From positions 1 through 5,696 of the forward strand of contig NZ_CASFWU010000131.1 of assembly GCF_949298305.1 (NCBI RefSeq): a stretch of 5,696 nucleotides of DNA. The letters run 5' to 3'. Source of the stretch: an uncultured Bacteroides sp. (GTDB lineage: Bacteria > Bacteroidota > Bacteroidia > Bacteroidales > Bacteroidaceae). Within the stretch, counting starts at the first letter, position 1, and each line of letters starts with the position of its first letter. The position numbers and the translations under genes are program-made. Under the pieces are notes generated by a model. The model ran no database searches and had not been told where the DNA came from. It worked only from the letters and a program-made list of their open reading frames with translations. This document shows, one piece after another, positions 1 to 5,672 of this stretch.

Positions 1-749
1 CCAAGGTCTACAACCAGTATGCCGACCTTGTGGCCTACGACAACACCATCCTGAAGGCACGCAACATCATCGGCGCCTACAACCCCGACAGCCGCCGCCG
101 CGTGCTGCTCTTCGCCCACTGGGACAGCCGCCCCTATGCCGACGAGGACAAGGATCCGTCGAAGCACCGGACACCCATCCTAGGTGTGAACGACGGTGCC
201 AGCGGTGTGGGCGTGTTGCTCGAAGTGGCCCGCCAACTGCAGAAGCAGGCACCGGCCATCGGCATCGACATCATCTTCTTCGATGCCGAAGACTACGGTA
301 CGCCCACCTTCCACAAAGGTCGGTACAAGCCCGACACCTGGTGTCTGGGGTCACAATACTGGGGACGTGTACCCCACGTGGACAATTACAACGCCCGTTT
401 CGGCATCCTGCTGGACATGGTAGGCGGCAAGAACGCCACCTTCTATCAGGAGCTCTTCTCCAAACGTACGGCGGGCAAGCAGGTCAAGAAGATCTGGGAT
501 GCCGCCCACCGGCTGGGTTTTGGCAGCTTCTTCCCCAAGGAAGACGGGACGGAAGTGACGGACGATCATCTCTATGTGTACAATCTGCGCAAAATTCCCT
601 GCGTGGACATCATCAACTACGACCCGAAGTGCGACACGGGCTTCGGCGACTTCTGGCACACCACGGACGACAACATGGACGTGATAGACAAAAGTACCCT
701 GACGGCCGTGGGGCAGACAGTGCTGGAAGTGATTTACAACGAGAAATAA
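1..749 (+). CDS. Glutaminyl-peptide cyclotransferase, M28 zinc-peptidase fold (5' partial)
   Basis: This enzyme converts an N-terminal glutamine of exported proteins to pyroglutamate, releasing ammonia; in Bacteroidetes it acts in the cell envelope. The reading frame is already open at the window edge (first whole codon at position 3), so the GTG at position 30 is an internal valine, not a start. The signal sequence and first part of the mature protein lie upstream; 248 residues are visible. Counting from the codon at position 30, the motifs run in family order: AHWDSRP (29-35), NDGASG with zinc ligand D55, FFDAEDYG (83-90) with catalytic E87 and ligand D88, DDH (178-180), and WHTTDDN (209-215) with zinc ligand H210. 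The Glu-Asp pair, where the human enzyme has Glu-Glu, is the form I associate with bacterial type-II cyclases such as that of Porphyromonas gingivalis. An ordinary M28 aminopeptidase is the alternative, but HWDSRP and WHTxDDN favour the cyclase. It ends 18 bases before sufE, suggesting cotranscription. Confidence 0.9.
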   Translation, partial: KVYNQYADLVAYDNTILKARNIIGAYNPDSRRRVLLFAHWDSRPYADEDKDPSKHRTPILGVNDGASGVGVLLEVARQLQKQAPAIGIDIIFFDAEDYGTPTFHKGRYKPDTWCLGSQYWGRVPHVDNYNARFGILLDMVGGKNATFYQELFSKRTAGKQVKKIWDAAHRLGFGSFFPKEDGTEVTDDHLYVYNLRKIPCVDIINYDPKCDTGFGDFWHTTDDNMDVIDKSTLTAVGQTVLEVIYNEK

Positions 750-767
750 ACTTTAAAAGCTAAAGAT

Positions 768-1190
768 ATGACCATCAACGAAATGCAAGACGAAGTCATC
801 GCTGAGTTCAGCGACTTCGACGACTGGATGGACCGCTACCAGCTGCTCATCGACCTGGGCAACGAACAGCAACCCCTCGACGAAAAGTACAAGACCGACC
901 AGAACCTGATAGAAGGCTGCCAGAGCCGCGTGTGGCTGCAGGCCGACGAACAGGACGGCAAAATCATCTTCCAGGCCGAAAGCGACGCCCTGATTGTGAA
1001 AGGCATCATTGCCCTGCTCATCAAAGTGCTTTCGGGCCATACCCCCGACGAGATACTGGAAGCCGACCTCTACTTCATCCCCCGCATTGGGCTGCAAGAA
1101 CATCTTTCTCCCACCCGCAGCAACGGCCTGCTCTCCATGGTGAAGCAGATGCGGATGTATGCGCTGGCGTTCAAGGCGAAGGAAGGATAA
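768..1190 (+). CDS. sufE: SufE family sulfur-acceptor protein
   Basis: SufE accepts persulfide sulfur from the cysteine desulfurase SufS, stimulates it, and passes sulfur to the cytoplasmic SUF Fe-S cluster assembly machinery. The 140-residue length matches the family (about 140). The acceptor cysteine is C51 in the motif EGCQSRVWL (49-57), the same position as in the E. coli protein. Other family signs are the N-terminal helix with DWMDRYQLLIDLG (19-31), GIIALLIKVLSGHTP in the middle, and the C-terminal region with LSPTRSNGL followed by a basic helix. The ATG follows the upstream stop by 18 bases that contain only an A-rich stretch and no clear Shine-Dalgarno sequence, normal for Bacteroidetes. 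No sufS, sufB, sufC or sufD is in the window, so this is a SufE separate from a suf cluster as far as can be seen. The pairing with a glutaminyl cyclase has no evident biochemical logic and may simply be a shared transcript. Confidence 0.95.
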   Translation: MTINEMQDEVIAEFSDFDDWMDRYQLLIDLGNEQQPLDEKYKTDQNLIEGCQSRVWLQADEQDGKIIFQAESDALIVKGIIALLIKVLSGHTPDEILEADLYFIPRIGLQEHLSPTRSNGLLSMVKQMRMYALAFKAKEG

Positions 1191-1223
1191 AATAAGAGCA
1201 GATTAAAAATAAGTAAATTATGA

Positions 1224-1231
1224 GGGGGGGG
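1224..1231 (+). repeat. G8 homopolymer tract in the sufE downstream region
   Basis: Eight consecutive G bases lie 34 bases after the sufE stop. The tract is outside any coding region I can support and about 200 bases upstream of the next start, so length changes would not shift a reading frame. It sits just outside the inverted-repeat element that begins near 1255. A run like this is prone to slippage, but no switch function is shown. Confidence 0.6.
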
Positions 1232-1254
1232 TCAAAACAAAGGAATCTGAAACT

Positions 1255-1382
1255 CTCCTCCTTCTGGAAGGAGGAGTACCCGAAGGGGGAGGTGGTAGGC
1301 GAAAACATAAAGTGTTAATATACAGAGTGTCGTAAAACCTACCACCCCGCCCGTTGGGCACCCCTCCTTCCAGAAGGAGGGG
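1255..1382. repeat. Inverted pair of REP-like palindromic units
   Basis: Two 45-base units (1255-1299 and 1338-1382) face each other in opposite orientation, matching at 38 of 45 positions, with a 38-base spacer. Each unit is itself a hairpin: a perfect 10-bp stem around a two-base centre (1255-1276 and 1361-1382), then a small stem of 3-4 bp with a three-base loop (1279-1287 and 1349-1359), then a conserved end reading GTGGTAGG on one strand. Two of the seven differences keep the pairing of the large stem (T-A in one unit, C-G in the other), which supports the local hairpin as the conserved structure. I associate this C/T-rich palindrome family with many Bacteroidetes genomes as a dispersed intergenic element; that is recall, not a search. 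Lying between sufE and the next gene, it could also stop transcription or protect the 3' end of the mRNA, though no T-run follows. Confidence 0.85.
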
Positions 1383-1427
1383 AATCAGGAAATATAACTA
1401 AATTTCGACACACCCTATAAGAAAGAC

Positions 1428-2300
1428 ATGGCCGGACAGAAGGAAAACGGCACATTCGCTTCGCTGCAGGAAGGGCACTGCCTATGGAAGGCGCTGGAAG
1501 AAAAGCCGCTGTGGTGGAGGAATATCCTGGCCGACCCCGAGCTTTACGTGGAGGTACGCAAGGACAATTATCTCAATGTCTATTTTTATGGCGGATGCCT
1601 GGCCCTTGTCCGATGGGCGAATGGCGGCATCGTGGCAGAAACGAACCGGAAATATGCAGCAGACTGCCGGCAGACCGGCACGGACCCTGCCAGCGGCAAT
1701 TGTCTGGAACAGCTTCAAAGCAAGGAAGGGCTGGAAAGAATCAAGAGGGGGATTGCGCAAGTCTACCACAAACTGCCCCTGCAGGCGACGGCCAATGCCC
1801 GGAAGAAGGTTTGCGTCTCCGGCGAGAAAATGGTGCAGGGCGGAATGATATTGCATGACAGGAACCGCTACATTGACTCCGAACTGGCCTACCGGATGAA
1901 AGGGCGGGAAACCATGCGCGTCGACCTGACAGAGCTGAGAAACCAGACGCTGGTCCTCGTGGAGCTGAAACTCATCACAGACAGCCGGCTCAGACACCTG
2001 GACAGCCAACCCGAAATCATCGCGCAAATGGCGAAGTATTACGACTTCATCAACAGCCACCGGCAAGAACTCATCGGTTACTACACAAGCATACTGGCCA
2101 TCAAGCAGAGAATAGGCGTCTGGCAGGGAGATAGCTCTATCCGGGCTGTTTCTCCCAAGCCCGAACTGCTGATTGTCGACACCTATTCCCAAACGACCCA
2201 AGGCCGGGAAGCGAGAACGGCCGCCATCTGTAAACTGCTGGAAACAGGGAAAGGACATTTCGACTACGCCATCCGGAAATATCCGGACTTATGCAGATAA
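1428..2300 (+). CDS. Uncharacterised protein, candidate PD-(D/E)XK nuclease-like core
   Basis: I do not recognise a named family for this 290-residue soluble protein. There is no signal peptide or membrane segment, so it is probably cytoplasmic. The middle has the spacing of a PD-(D/E)XK nuclease core: E152 in a helix-like stretch (DSELAYRM), D166 at the start of a strand (MRVDL), E179 and K181 at the end of a hydrophobic strand (LVLVELK), and Q200 in the following helix (IIAQMAKYYDFI). The strand KPELLIVDT (244-252) could extend the sheet. The N-terminal 110 residues are Trp-rich early on (LWWRNIL, 28-34) and have no motif I can name. The ATG at 1428 follows a weak purine-rich AGAAAG. The minus strand is open across most of the gene, but its translation has the composition of an antisense shadow. 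The gene stands alone between two palindromic elements, so context gives no partner. Nuclease activity is inference; catalytic residue order is what is seen. Confidence 0.75.
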   Translation: MAGQKENGTFASLQEGHCLWKALEEKPLWWRNILADPELYVEVRKDNYLNVYFYGGCLALVRWANGGIVAETNRKYAADCRQTGTDPASGNCLEQLQSKEGLERIKRGIAQVYHKLPLQATANARKKVCVSGEKMVQGGMILHDRNRYIDSELAYRMKGRETMRVDLTELRNQTLVLVELKLITDSRLRHLDSQPEIIAQMAKYYDFINSHRQELIGYYTSILAIKQRIGVWQGDSSIRAVSPKPELLIVDTYSQTTQGREARTAAICKLLETGKGHFDYAIRKYPDLCR

Positions 2301-2363
2301 CCGTCCGTCGCCTTGCCCGGATGGGCGGACAAATTACCCGCATCTCCATTCAGAATAGGAGAA

Positions 2364-2471
2364 ATGGCACACAGACAACGCAGATGTTACAGAGACTCAC
2401 GGATTAAACCCTTTATAGACTGGCATTTCAATCTGTGAAAGTCTGTAACATCTGTGTTGTCTGTGTGCCAT
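2364..2471. repeat. Long near-perfect hairpin between convergent genes
   Basis: The arms 2364-2405 and 2430-2471 are complementary over 42 positions, with a 24-base loop. The outer 30 positions pair throughout in RNA, with a single G-U at 2380/2455; then comes a 3-base internal mismatch (2394-2396), and eight more pairs with another G-U. The arms are rich in CACAGA-type steps and are less G/C-rich than the 1255-1382 element, so this is a different kind of repeat. It lies 63 bases past the stop of the plus-strand gene and 59 bases past the stop of the minus-strand gene, so both transcripts could fold it. Possible roles are a bidirectional terminator or 3' stabiliser, or a dispersed MITE-like insertion. 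There are no clear target-site duplications and no T-run directly after either arm, so a standard intrinsic terminator is not well supported. Confidence 0.85.
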
Positions 2472-2530
2472 CCGCCTTTTGTGTCTGTATTGCTTTCAGG
2501 GCGCATCCATACAGACTAAAGTTAGGGGCA

Positions 2531-3622
2531 TCAGTAAGGACTGTTTTCCCTCTTTCTTCTCCTGAACATTTTTTCTTGGGTCAATTGTGATTCACGCTCG
2601 ATAGTCGCCAGACTTCTGTCATCGAACAACGGGCCGATAATCAGGCTTAACAGGTAGAGCACCGCCGGACATACGACAATCAGTTCGGCCAAAAGCCGCA
2701 AGGAAACCTGGAACAGAGACGTCAGGGTGCCAAAGACGATGCTGATGGCAATGAAAAGGAAAACGGTGATGACCGCTCCCTTGATGCCCGCCTTGACAAG
2801 GTTAATAAGAAGGGGTATGAGGTAGCACAACGCGGCTCCTATCCAGAAAACGCCCGTAATGCTGACAGACAAGAGGCCGGCCGGGAATGTCAGCAGATAG
2901 CCGGCCACAATGGGCCAAGCCTTCATATTGTCGTCGCCCGAGGCATAAAAGAAAACAATGAAGCCAAACTGCAAGATGAGATACAGCCCCAGCGGAAGGA
3001 CGCGCAGCATTGATTCCGTCAGTCCGTAATAAGCCGGATTACACCACCAGAAGGTTTCCCAATCGAGCATGGCGCTCAGGTAAACCTGGATACCTGCCGA
3101 AAGGAGGAACAGCAGTCCGGGCAGAAACAGCTTTGAACTTATCAGCAACAGGATGATGGCGGCCAGGAGCAATGCGGCGGACAGTATCGGGGGAATGTAG
3201 CCGTAGAGGAAACGCCCGAATGAAGAATGGGGGTCGAGCTTTACAAGGCTGATGCCCATCAGCTCGGGCGGCGCAGGGCTGAAGTCGTCGTCGGCAAACA
3301 GGTCTTGCACGCCCTCTCCGTTGTTCTCGGAGAACACGAGCCAGCGGGCTTCGGTATAGTACTGCTTGCCCTTGTATTCTATTTTAGCCAATATGCCCCG
3401 TGAGCTGAGGGTGTCTTCTACAACCCGTGAGAGGACTTTGATTTCGGTGCCATTGGGTATCCTGTATCCCTTTTCATTGGAACGGTCAATGACTTTGGCT
3501 GGCTTGTCCTTGGTGAAAATGACGTTGTTTACCAAGCTCTCTACCCGGTATAACTGCGCCGAAGCGTCCGCGCAGAACAACGACAACAGGATAAAGACGA
3601 ACAGATGCAATGTTGTTTTCAT
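2531..3622 (-). CDS. Exported polytopic membrane protein with N-terminal periplasmic domain, function unknown
   Basis: This 363-residue protein has no name I can assign. Residues 1-22 are a signal peptide (Lys2, a hydrophobic core LHLFVFILLSLF, and ADASA before Gln23), predicted to be cut by signal peptidase I; there is no lipobox. Residues about 24-100 are a beta-rich region with alternating hydrophobic strands and an NGTEIKVL turn, suggestive of an SH3-like fold, followed by an acidic Pro-rich linker (110-120). About seven hydrophobic helices follow (approximately 143-162, 165-184, 205-226, 236-254, 256-276, 283-303, 309-329), then a charged tail ending in RRRKR. A cleaved signal peptide plus seven helices puts the first domain in the periplasm and the basic tail in the cytoplasm, which agrees with the positive-inside rule. 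The ATG is preceded by A-rich sequence only. It is monocistronic as seen, with its own 300-base upstream region. A sensory or envelope-stress role is possible but unsupported. Confidence 0.85.
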   Translation of the reverse strand: MKTTLHLFVFILLSLFCADASAQLYRVESLVNNVIFTKDKPAKVIDRSNEKGYRIPNGTEIKVLSRVVEDTLSSRGILAKIEYKGKQYYTEARWLVFSENNGEGVQDLFADDDFSPAPPELMGISLVKLDPHSSFGRFLYGYIPPILSAALLLAAIILLLISSKLFLPGLLFLLSAGIQVYLSAMLDWETFWWCNPAYYGLTESMLRVLPLGLYLILQFGFIVFFYASGDDNMKAWPIVAGYLLTFPAGLLSVSITGVFWIGAALCYLIPLLINLVKAGIKGAVITVFLFIAISIVFGTLTSLFQVSLRLLAELIVVCPAVLYLLSLIIGPLFDDRSLATIERESQLTQEKMFRRRKRENSPY

Positions 3623-3925
3623 GATTAGATGACTTTTGTATGGATTAATTTTGGTTTGCTACTTGACTGCGAACAACACATCCGAACAGAGCTCACAATG
3701 TTCCTAAAGACTAAAGTTACAAAGTTTTCAATGGCTAAAGTTACAATGCTTTTTTGAAATATCCTCACAAAAGTGCAAATTAGCGTCGCTCAAGCCGAAT
3801 ATTCAGGAAATCCGGAAGAGAAGCGGCCCCAATTCCAAGTCTCTCTGCCCGTGGTGAAGCAGGGGAAAGCGGGGAATCAAGGAAAAAGGGTGTTAATGCC
3901 TGAGACTTATTATGACAAGACGGCT
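3623..3925. other. 303-base non-coding region between two minus-strand genes
   Basis: This stretch separates the end of the MutS-like gene from the start of the membrane protein gene. Only the part near 3711-3746 shows structure (a direct repeat). A long plus-strand frame starting at 3773 runs into the MutS-like gene but is an antisense shadow. I found no convincing hairpin plus T-run after the MutS-like stop, and no match to the Bacteroides -33/-7 promoter (TTTG and TAnnTTTG) with correct spacing, although a promoter for the membrane protein gene should lie here. Confidence 0.6.
3711..3746 (-). promoter_or_regulatory. Direct repeat of 12 bp, 24 bp apart, upstream of the membrane protein gene
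   Basis: The same 12 bases (TTGTAACTTTAG on the minus strand) occur at 3711-3722 and 3735-3746. The start-to-start distance of 24 bp is a little over two helical turns, as for a dimeric or tandem regulator site. Each copy contains TAACTTTA, one base off the Bacteroides -7 consensus TAnnTTTG, so one copy may instead be a promoter element; no TTTG is found at the expected distance. The repeats lie about 90 and 115 bases upstream of the start codon of the membrane protein gene. Role is a guess. Confidence 0.35.
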
Positions 3926-5449
3926 CTAACCGCCCCCGTCCGCACAGCGGCGCGCCTCCTCCACCACCTCCGCAGGATAGCCGTAGAGTTCGATGATGCG
4001 GATGGCGTTGCGCTCGGTCACGGGACCGGGCTTCAGCAGATAGTCGAAGGAGAGTTTGCCGTCGGCAACGGTTTCGCAGAAATGATAGAGGCGGTATTGT
4101 CCGGCAAGCAAGCCGGACAGTTCGATGTCGTGCGTAGACGCAAAGACTACATTTCCCGGTGCGGCCAGGGCGGAGAGCACCGCCTTGGCTATGGCAATGC
4201 GCTCCACGGTGTTGGTGCCCTTGAAGAGCTCGTCCAGCAGGAAGAGGCAACTGCCCTGTTTGCTCTGCCGCAACATTTCTTTCATCGTCTGCACCTCCTG
4301 AAGGAACAGGCTTCTGCCTGCCAGCAAGTCATCTTCCACATGGATGGCAGAGCATAGCTTTGCCTCGGGCAGACAACGGAAACTTTCGGCAAAGCACGTG
4401 TCAAGAGCCTTGCCGCACAGCACGCTGACACCAACGGCGCGGATGAAGGTGGTCTTGCCCGCCATGTTGGAACCCGTAATCAGGACCGACTGTCCGTCAA
4501 GGGTCAGGCTGTTGGGCACACAGTCCTCCACCAAAGGATGATACAACTTGTCCGCATGAAAGGTTTCCCCCACGCAGCAGTCCTCCGGACAGGCATAGTA
4601 AGGAAGTTCCCCGCGCAGCACGGACACCGAGCAGAGCACATCGGCCATCCCCCAGAAGCGGAAAACGGCATGCAGTTCTTCACGCCTGCCTTTCAGCAAG
4701 CGGAAAGCCTTTGCCACGGAAATGACCTCGCGCAGGAACACGATGTTCAGCACCTCCACCAGCAGCCACGCCAACAGCGCCGCTTCGCTCTCCAACCGGA
4801 CATGGAAACGGAAAGCCGACAATTTCTGCTGCAACGGCCGCAGCGCCTGCAACGTCCCGGCAATCTTCCCGTCAATCACCCGGGCAAAGGGATATTGCGA
4901 CAGCTGTCCGCTCTGCCTCAACAAGCGCCACAGGCAGGGGATGGAGAAGAAGTAGGCCTGCATCCACGACTTGTTGCGATAGTGTATCCACAGGTTCGCG
5001 AAAAGGGAAACCGCCAACAGCCCCACGAACCAGGCAGAAGCAGTCACATAGAGCAAGCCCAACGACAGGAAAGGAAGCAGCTGCAGGACGTAGAGCCAGC
5101 CCATCGGCCAGCCGAAAGGCGGCACGTCCTCCCCGTCAATCAGTTCAATCACCCGATAGGCATCGGGAGTATCCAGCTTGCGCAACACCCGCCGCACCTC
5201 CTCGCGCAACGCCTTGTCTGCCGCAAAGCCGTCCACCACCTCTTTGCAGCGCCTGACGTCGGACACGCGGTCGTAGCGCAACAGGCTGTAAAGATACTGC
5301 CTGCCAATGGCCGACGAAGTCCGGTCCACACGCTCAAACAGCGCTTCCCCGTTCAGGTCGTCCCAGGTCTTGTCAGGCAGCAGTCCCTCCCTGTCCGTCG
5401 CTGAGCGATGACGGAAGTAGAGCGTCTTTTCTCCATCGGCCGTTCCCAT
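3926..5449 (-). CDS. MutS-like ATPase (MutS domain V family) with membrane segments
   Basis: The C-terminal part is a MutS-type ABC ATPase: Walker A GSNMAGKTT (326-334), a signature region GRSLFLQEVQTMKEML (378-393), Walker B LFLLDE (402-407) followed by LFKGTN, and the switch histidine in ASTHDIEL (H440). Residues about 30-95 resemble the helical lever/core of MutS (DLNGEALFERVDRTSSAIGR, then LYSLLRYD). The mismatch-reading N-terminal domain with its Phe-x-Glu motif is absent; at 507 residues it is far shorter than MutS (about 850). Two hydrophobic helices (about 116-137 and 139-156) sit between lever parts, with a third hydrophobic stretch at 222-240, so the protein is probably held at the inner membrane, ATPase in the cytoplasm. 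It is therefore unlikely to do ordinary mismatch repair; its substrate is unknown. The start follows the regulator's stop by 3 bases, and a strong Shine-Dalgarno sequence supports it. Annotation as 'DNA mismatch repair protein MutS' would overstate what is seen. Confidence 0.9.
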   Translation of the reverse strand: MGTADGEKTLYFRHRSATDREGLLPDKTWDDLNGEALFERVDRTSSAIGRQYLYSLLRYDRVSDVRRCKEVVDGFAADKALREEVRRVLRKLDTPDAYRVIELIDGEDVPPFGWPMGWLYVLQLLPFLSLGLLYVTASAWFVGLLAVSLFANLWIHYRNKSWMQAYFFSIPCLWRLLRQSGQLSQYPFARVIDGKIAGTLQALRPLQQKLSAFRFHVRLESEAALLAWLLVEVLNIVFLREVISVAKAFRLLKGRREELHAVFRFWGMADVLCSVSVLRGELPYYACPEDCCVGETFHADKLYHPLVEDCVPNSLTLDGQSVLITGSNMAGKTTFIRAVGVSVLCGKALDTCFAESFRCLPEAKLCSAIHVEDDLLAGRSLFLQEVQTMKEMLRQSKQGSCLFLLDELFKGTNTVERIAIAKAVLSALAAPGNVVFASTHDIELSGLLAGQYRLYHFCETVADGKLSFDYLLKPGPVTERNAIRIIELYGYPAEVVEEARRCADGGG

Positions 5450-5452
5450 CGC

Positions 5453-5662
5453 CTATTCCTCCTCCCTGTATTCCAAGATGTCCCCCGGCTGGCAGTCCAG
5501 CACCTTGCAGATGGCTTCGAGGGTGGAGAAGCGGATGGCTTTCGCCTTGCCCGTCTTCAGGATGGAAAGGTTGGCGGGGGTGATGTCTATCTTCTCGGCC
5601 AGCTCGCCCAAAGAAATCTTCCGGCGGGCCATCATTATATCCAAATTCACTACTATCGGCAT
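5453..5662 (-). CDS. Small HTH transcriptional regulator, Cro/C1 (YozG-like) type
   Basis: A 69-residue cytoplasmic DNA-binding protein. Nearly all of it is one Xre/Cro helix-turn-helix domain: MMARRKISLGELAEKI gives the first two helices (about 10-25), DITPANLSILKTGKA the recognition helix (26-40), and IRFSTLEAICKVLDCQPGDILEY (43-65) the last helices with the family's typical end. The run ANLSILKTGKAKAIRFSTL is characteristic of the YozG-like group, which usually sits beside a small DUF2975 membrane protein. I chose the ATG at 5662; an in-frame TTG at 5668 would add two residues (MP) but is a weaker start, and the family normally begins close to IVVNLD. It overlaps no gene, ends 3 bases before the MutS-like start, and begins 10 bases after a probable upstream stop, so it is mid-operon. 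It could control this operon, but no operator can be seen because the operon promoter is outside the window. Confidence 0.92.
   Translation of the reverse strand: MPIVVNLDIMMARRKISLGELAEKIDITPANLSILKTGKAKAIRFSTLEAICKVLDCQPGDILEYREEE
5458..5463 (-). promoter_or_regulatory. Strong Shine-Dalgarno sequence for the MutS-like gene
   Basis: On the minus strand AGGAGG, within a longer purine run (5458-5467), stands 8 bases before the MutS-like ATG. It lies inside the last codons of the HTH gene, encoding its Glu-rich end (REEE). It fixes the start at 5449. The other starts in this window have no comparable site, so this one stands out and suggests efficient re-initiation after the regulator stop. 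Confidence 0.7.
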
Positions 5663-5672
5663 AGGCAAAGGG

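Noticed and set aside
30..32. GTG as start of the glutaminyl cyclase
   Set aside because: The frame is open to the window edge with sensible codons before it, and the protein would lack its export signal; it is an internal Val codon.
1399..1406. TAAATTTC as a Bacteroides -7 promoter box for the candidate nuclease gene
   Set aside because: It misses the final G of TAnnTTTG and there is no TTTG at the expected distance upstream; the region there is the palindromic repeat.
1482..2258. Minus-strand open frame of 258 codons opposite the candidate nuclease gene
   Set aside because: It lies wholly antisense to a better gene; its translation is rich in Val, Phe, Gln and His in the way of G/C-driven shadows and shows no domain motif.
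2303..2330. Possible terminator hairpin (GTCC/GGAC with GCCC-GGAT-GGGC) after the candidate nuclease gene
   Set aside because: The stem has an eight-base one-sided bulge and is followed by AAATTAC rather than a T-run.
2483..2516. Small inverted repeat GTCTGTAT / ATACAGAC downstream of the membrane protein gene
   Set aside because: Only 8 bp with an 18-base loop and no T-run on either side; the neighbouring 42-bp hairpin is the stronger candidate for any 3'-end role.
3773..4357. Plus-strand frame starting in the 3623-3925 gap and running into the MutS-like gene
   Set aside because: Two thirds of it is antisense to the MutS-like ATPase domain, the start has no support, and the part in the gap resembles no protein I know.
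4538..5404. Plus-strand open frame of 288 codons inside the MutS-like gene
   Set aside because: Antisense to a gene with intact Walker motifs; the product is Gln/His/Pro-rich with no recognisable fold.
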